Shown: one piece after another, positions 62,087 to 64,000 of the stretch
Layout of the letters: every line of letters begins with the position of its first letter
Position numbering within the stretch: the first letter of the stretch is position 1
DNA from: Chersky-840 sp963848335
GTDB taxonomy: Bacteria > Actinomycetota > Acidimicrobiia > Acidimicrobiales > UBA8190
Assembly: GCA_963848335.1 (NCBI GenBank)
Contig: CAWKDD010000006.1
Coordinates: 1 to 64,000, forward strand
Direction of reading: 5' to 3'
Length of the DNA: 64,000 bases
Notes under the pieces: generated by a model
Databases searched by the model: none
Seen by the model: only the letters and a program-made list of their open reading frames with translations
What the model was told of the DNA's origin: nothing
Program-made: the position numbers and the translations under genes

Positions 62087-64000
62087 CCGCGCTCCGAGCC
62101 CCGACGCCGGCGTCGGCAAGCAGCTTCTTGTCGTCGGCCAGCAGCTCATGCGCCATCCGGCGGACCATCTCCTGGATCTCGGGATGCGTCTCGGGGTCCC
62201 ACCCCTCGAGCAGCTCAGTCAACCCCTCCCGGCGGGCCGCCCTGAGCCGCTCGATCGCGTCGCGGCCCCGGTCGGTCAAGGTGAACTCACACGCACCCGG
62301 GGTTTGGACCATGCGAACCAGACCCTTGTCCACCAAGGCATCGATGCCTTCTTCGATGCGCCCGGGATCGATCTTCAGCCGCGACGCCACGCTCTCGAGC
62401 GTGCAATCGGGGCGATCGGCGAAACGGTAGAGAAGCCAGCAGGATCGTGGGTCGAGCTGCAGCCCGGCGCGCGCCGCCAGCGTGGAGTAGAGCTCGGCCC
62501 TATTCTCCCGCAAGGCAAAACGCTCCAGCGACAGCTGGATCTCCTGGAGCGACGTCCGCGACTCGTGCATCCCGAGCTCCTTGCCGGGGTCGGCGTTGCG
62601 CACGGACCTGCGTAGCTCGATGTCCGGGAGGAGCCACGACAAGGCAAACGCCACGACGGCGATCGGCGCCGCGATCAGGAACACGGTCTGGATGGTGTGG
62701 ACCATGCCCCCCACCACCCCGGCATGCAGGGCGGGCGGGAGGCGGTCGAGCGACTTCGGATCTGCGCCGCTCAGTGAGCTGTTGAGATTGGGCGGAACCG
62801 ACTTGAGGTGCAGGGCGCGCACGACGTTGTTGGCAAGGAGATTGGCGAAGATCGCACCGAACACTGCCGTACCGAATGAGCCTCCGATCATGCGGAAGAA
62901 CGTCGCACCCGAGGTCGCCGTGCCCAGCTGCTCATAGGGAACGGCGTTCTGGACCGCCACCACGAGGACCTGCATCACCAAGCCAAGCCCGACCCCGAAC
63001 ACAAACAGGTAACCGGCGATGGTCCACCCTCCGGTGCTCAAGCCGATCCGCGACATCAGTACCAGCCCGACGACCATGAGGAACGTGCCCACGACGGGGA
63101 ACACCTTGTAGCGACCCCAGCGGCTGACCAGTTGGCCGGCGCCGGTGGACGCCAGCAGCAGCCCGCCCATGAGCGGCAACAGGCGGAGCCCGGACGCGGG
63201 AGGACTCAGACCTCGAGCATCCTGGAAGAAGATGGGCAGGAAGGTGAGGGCACCGAACATGGCGAAGCCCATGACGAATCCCACCGCGCTGGCTGCGGAG
63301 AACACCCGGTTGCCGAAGAGCCCCAGGGGGATGACCGGCTCCACCGCCCGGTTCTCGACGACCAGGAAGACGACGGTCAGGACGACGCCCACAACGGCCA
63401 TGGTGATGATCGGAGCCGACCCCCAGCCGTACGTGGTCCCGCCCAGGCTGGTGAACAGCACCAGGGAGGTCGTGGCCAAGGTCAGGAGGATGCTTCCCAA
63501 GTAGTCGATGACGTGATGCACCCTCTGCAAGGCCCCCGGGAGCTGCGCGGCGGTGACGAACAGCGCCACGACGCCGATGGGAATGTTGATGTAGAAGACC
63601 CATTGCCATGACAGGTACTCGACGAAGAAGCCGCCCAGCAGCGGCCCGAGCACGGTGGCGACGCCGAACACCGCCCCGAACAGGCCCATGTACCGGCCCC
63701 GCTCGCGCGGCGACACGATGTCGCCCACGATGGCCTGGGCCCCGATCATCAACCCCCCGCCGCCCAGTCCCTGCACGGCCCGGAAGGCGATCAGCTCGAA
63801 CATCGAGCGGCTGAGCCCCGACAGGGCCGAGCCGACCAGGAAGATCACGATCGCCGCCTGGAAGAACGCCTTGCGCCCGTACTGGTCGCCGAGCTTGCCC
63901 CACAGGGGGGTCGACACGGTGGAGGCCAACAGGTACGCAGTGACCACCCAGGTCAGATGCGACGCCCCGTGAAGGTCGCCGACGATGGTGGGCAACGCCG
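62076..64000 (-). CDS. DHA2-family MFS exporter fused to a MarR-like winged helix, 5' end missing
   Basis: The gene enters from beyond the window (first residues seen: ALPTIVGDLHGASH). 14 membrane segments, including LWGKLGDQYGRKAFFQAA (motif A), GLGGGGLMIGAQAIVGDIV and VLGPLLGGFFVEY (motif C). After the last segment (VAFALSWLLPDIEL) there are 170 soluble residues: a helix LALRENRAELYSTLAARAGL-like (FALRENRAELYSTLAARAG), then LDPRSCWLLYRFADRPD, LESVASRLKIDPGRIEEGID and LVRMVQTPGACEFTLTDRG, a complete winged-helix of MarR type. The usual exporter ends after segment 14. The fused domain would face the cytoplasm and might sense drug or DNA. Confidence 0.93.
   Translation of the reverse strand, partial: ALPTIVGDLHGASHLTWVVTAYLLASTVSTPLWGKLGDQYGRKAFFQAAIVIFLVGSALSGLSRSMFELIAFRAVQGLGGGGLMIGAQAIVGDIVSPRERGRYMGLFGAVFGVATVLGPLLGGFFVEYLSWQWVFYINIPIGVVALFVTAAQLPGALQRVHHVIDYLGSILLTLATTSLVLFTSLGGTTYGWGSAPIITMAVVGVVLTVVFLVVENRAVEPVIPLGLFGNRVFSAASAVGFVMGFAMFGALTFLPIFFQDARGLSPPASGLRLLPLMGGLLLASTGAGQLVSRWGRYKVFPVVGTFLMVVGLVLMSRIGLSTGGWTIAGYLFVFGVGLGLVMQVLVVAVQNAVPYEQLGTATSGATFFRMIGGSFGTAVFGAIFANLLANNVVRALHLKSVPPNLNSSLSGADPKSLDRLPPALHAGVVGGMVHTIQTVFLIAAPIAVVAFALSWLLPDIELRRSVRNADPGKELGMHESRTSLQEIQLSLERFALRENRAELYSTLAARAGLQLDPRSCWLLYRFADRPDCTLESVASRLKIDPGRIEEGIDALVDKGLVRMVQTPGACEFTLTDRGRDAIERLRAARREGLTELLEGWDPETHPEIQEMVRRMAHELLADDKKLLADAGVGARSAAQT

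Noticed and set aside
1..64000. Prophage, integrative element, insertion sequence or CRISPR array
   Set aside because: No integrase, transposase, phage structural gene, terminal repeats, att duplication next to the tRNA-Tyr, or spaced direct repeats were seen.

Overview
The window is high-GC, actinobacterial-type DNA with many GTG starts. The cues include condensed branched-chain amino-acid transport genes, PAS-GGDEF-EAL proteins, secreted repeat proteins, an actinobacterial-style tRNA-Tyr and a probable leaderless promoter. Gene content suits an uncultivated or poorly sampled lineage near the Acidimicrobiia, but no ribosomal marker is present, so that placement is inference. No plasmid, phage, IS element or CRISPR array is visible.

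Layout. 1-5 kb: the tail of a VOC protein, a probable toxin/RHH-antitoxin pair, an NTF2-like protein, a decayed response-regulator fragment, a UBP zinc-finger protein and a NarL-type two-component pair. 5-9.6 kb: a CelD-like acetyltransferase, an O-methyltransferase, tRNA-Tyr, a strong terminator and two small secreted-protein genes, one broken. 9.6-17.4 kb: a patatin-like lipase, then a four-gene branched-chain amino-acid (or related substrate) ABC transporter on the minus strand: binding protein (frameshifted), fused LivH-LivM permease, membrane-tethered LivF and LivG. 17.9-21.8 kb: a secreted protein, a GH50-like glycosidase and a translationally coupled pair of unknowns. 21.9-25.5 kb: a CoA-ester catabolic block (HMG-CoA lyase, carboxymuconolactone-decarboxylase-like, VOC, CaiB-type CoA-transferase) with at least six frame lesions in about 2.4 kb. 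25.7-29 kb: a secreted coiled-coil protein, an MFS exporter with an internal amber codon and a mini zinc protein. 29-39 kb: an OafA-type acyltransferase, an amidohydrolase, a double beta-propeller protein, a methyltransferase, an ABC-2 exporter, an alpha/beta hydrolase and a small heat-shock protein. 39-43 kb: two tiny genes and a sulfotransferase/SDR/DUF1214 operon. 43-51 kb: an NlpC/P60 hydrolase with a GH38 alpha-mannosidase, then two divergent cyclic-di-GMP genes. 51-54 kb: a secreted repeat protein and CorA. 53.7-59.3 kb: a MarR regulator with a clear palindromic operator, two ABC exporter half-transporters and a flavin oxidoreductase, apparently one operon. 59.4-64 kb: a CapA-like protein, a small secreted protein behind a 9-bp tandem repeat, a DUF998 membrane protein and an MFS exporter fused to a MarR-like domain that runs off the window.

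How it fits together. Themes are cell-envelope enzymes, nutrient import, drug export under MarR control and cyclic-di-GMP signalling. An unusual number of otherwise normal genes carry a single-base frame lesion (binding protein, CoA-transferase x4, VOC, CMD, MarR, ABC half-transporter, repeat protein, one small secreted protein) and one has a single nonsense codon. Either the assembly has residual indels in GC-rich runs or the strain is losing accessory genes. Read-level checking would decide, and every function given for those genes depends on it.
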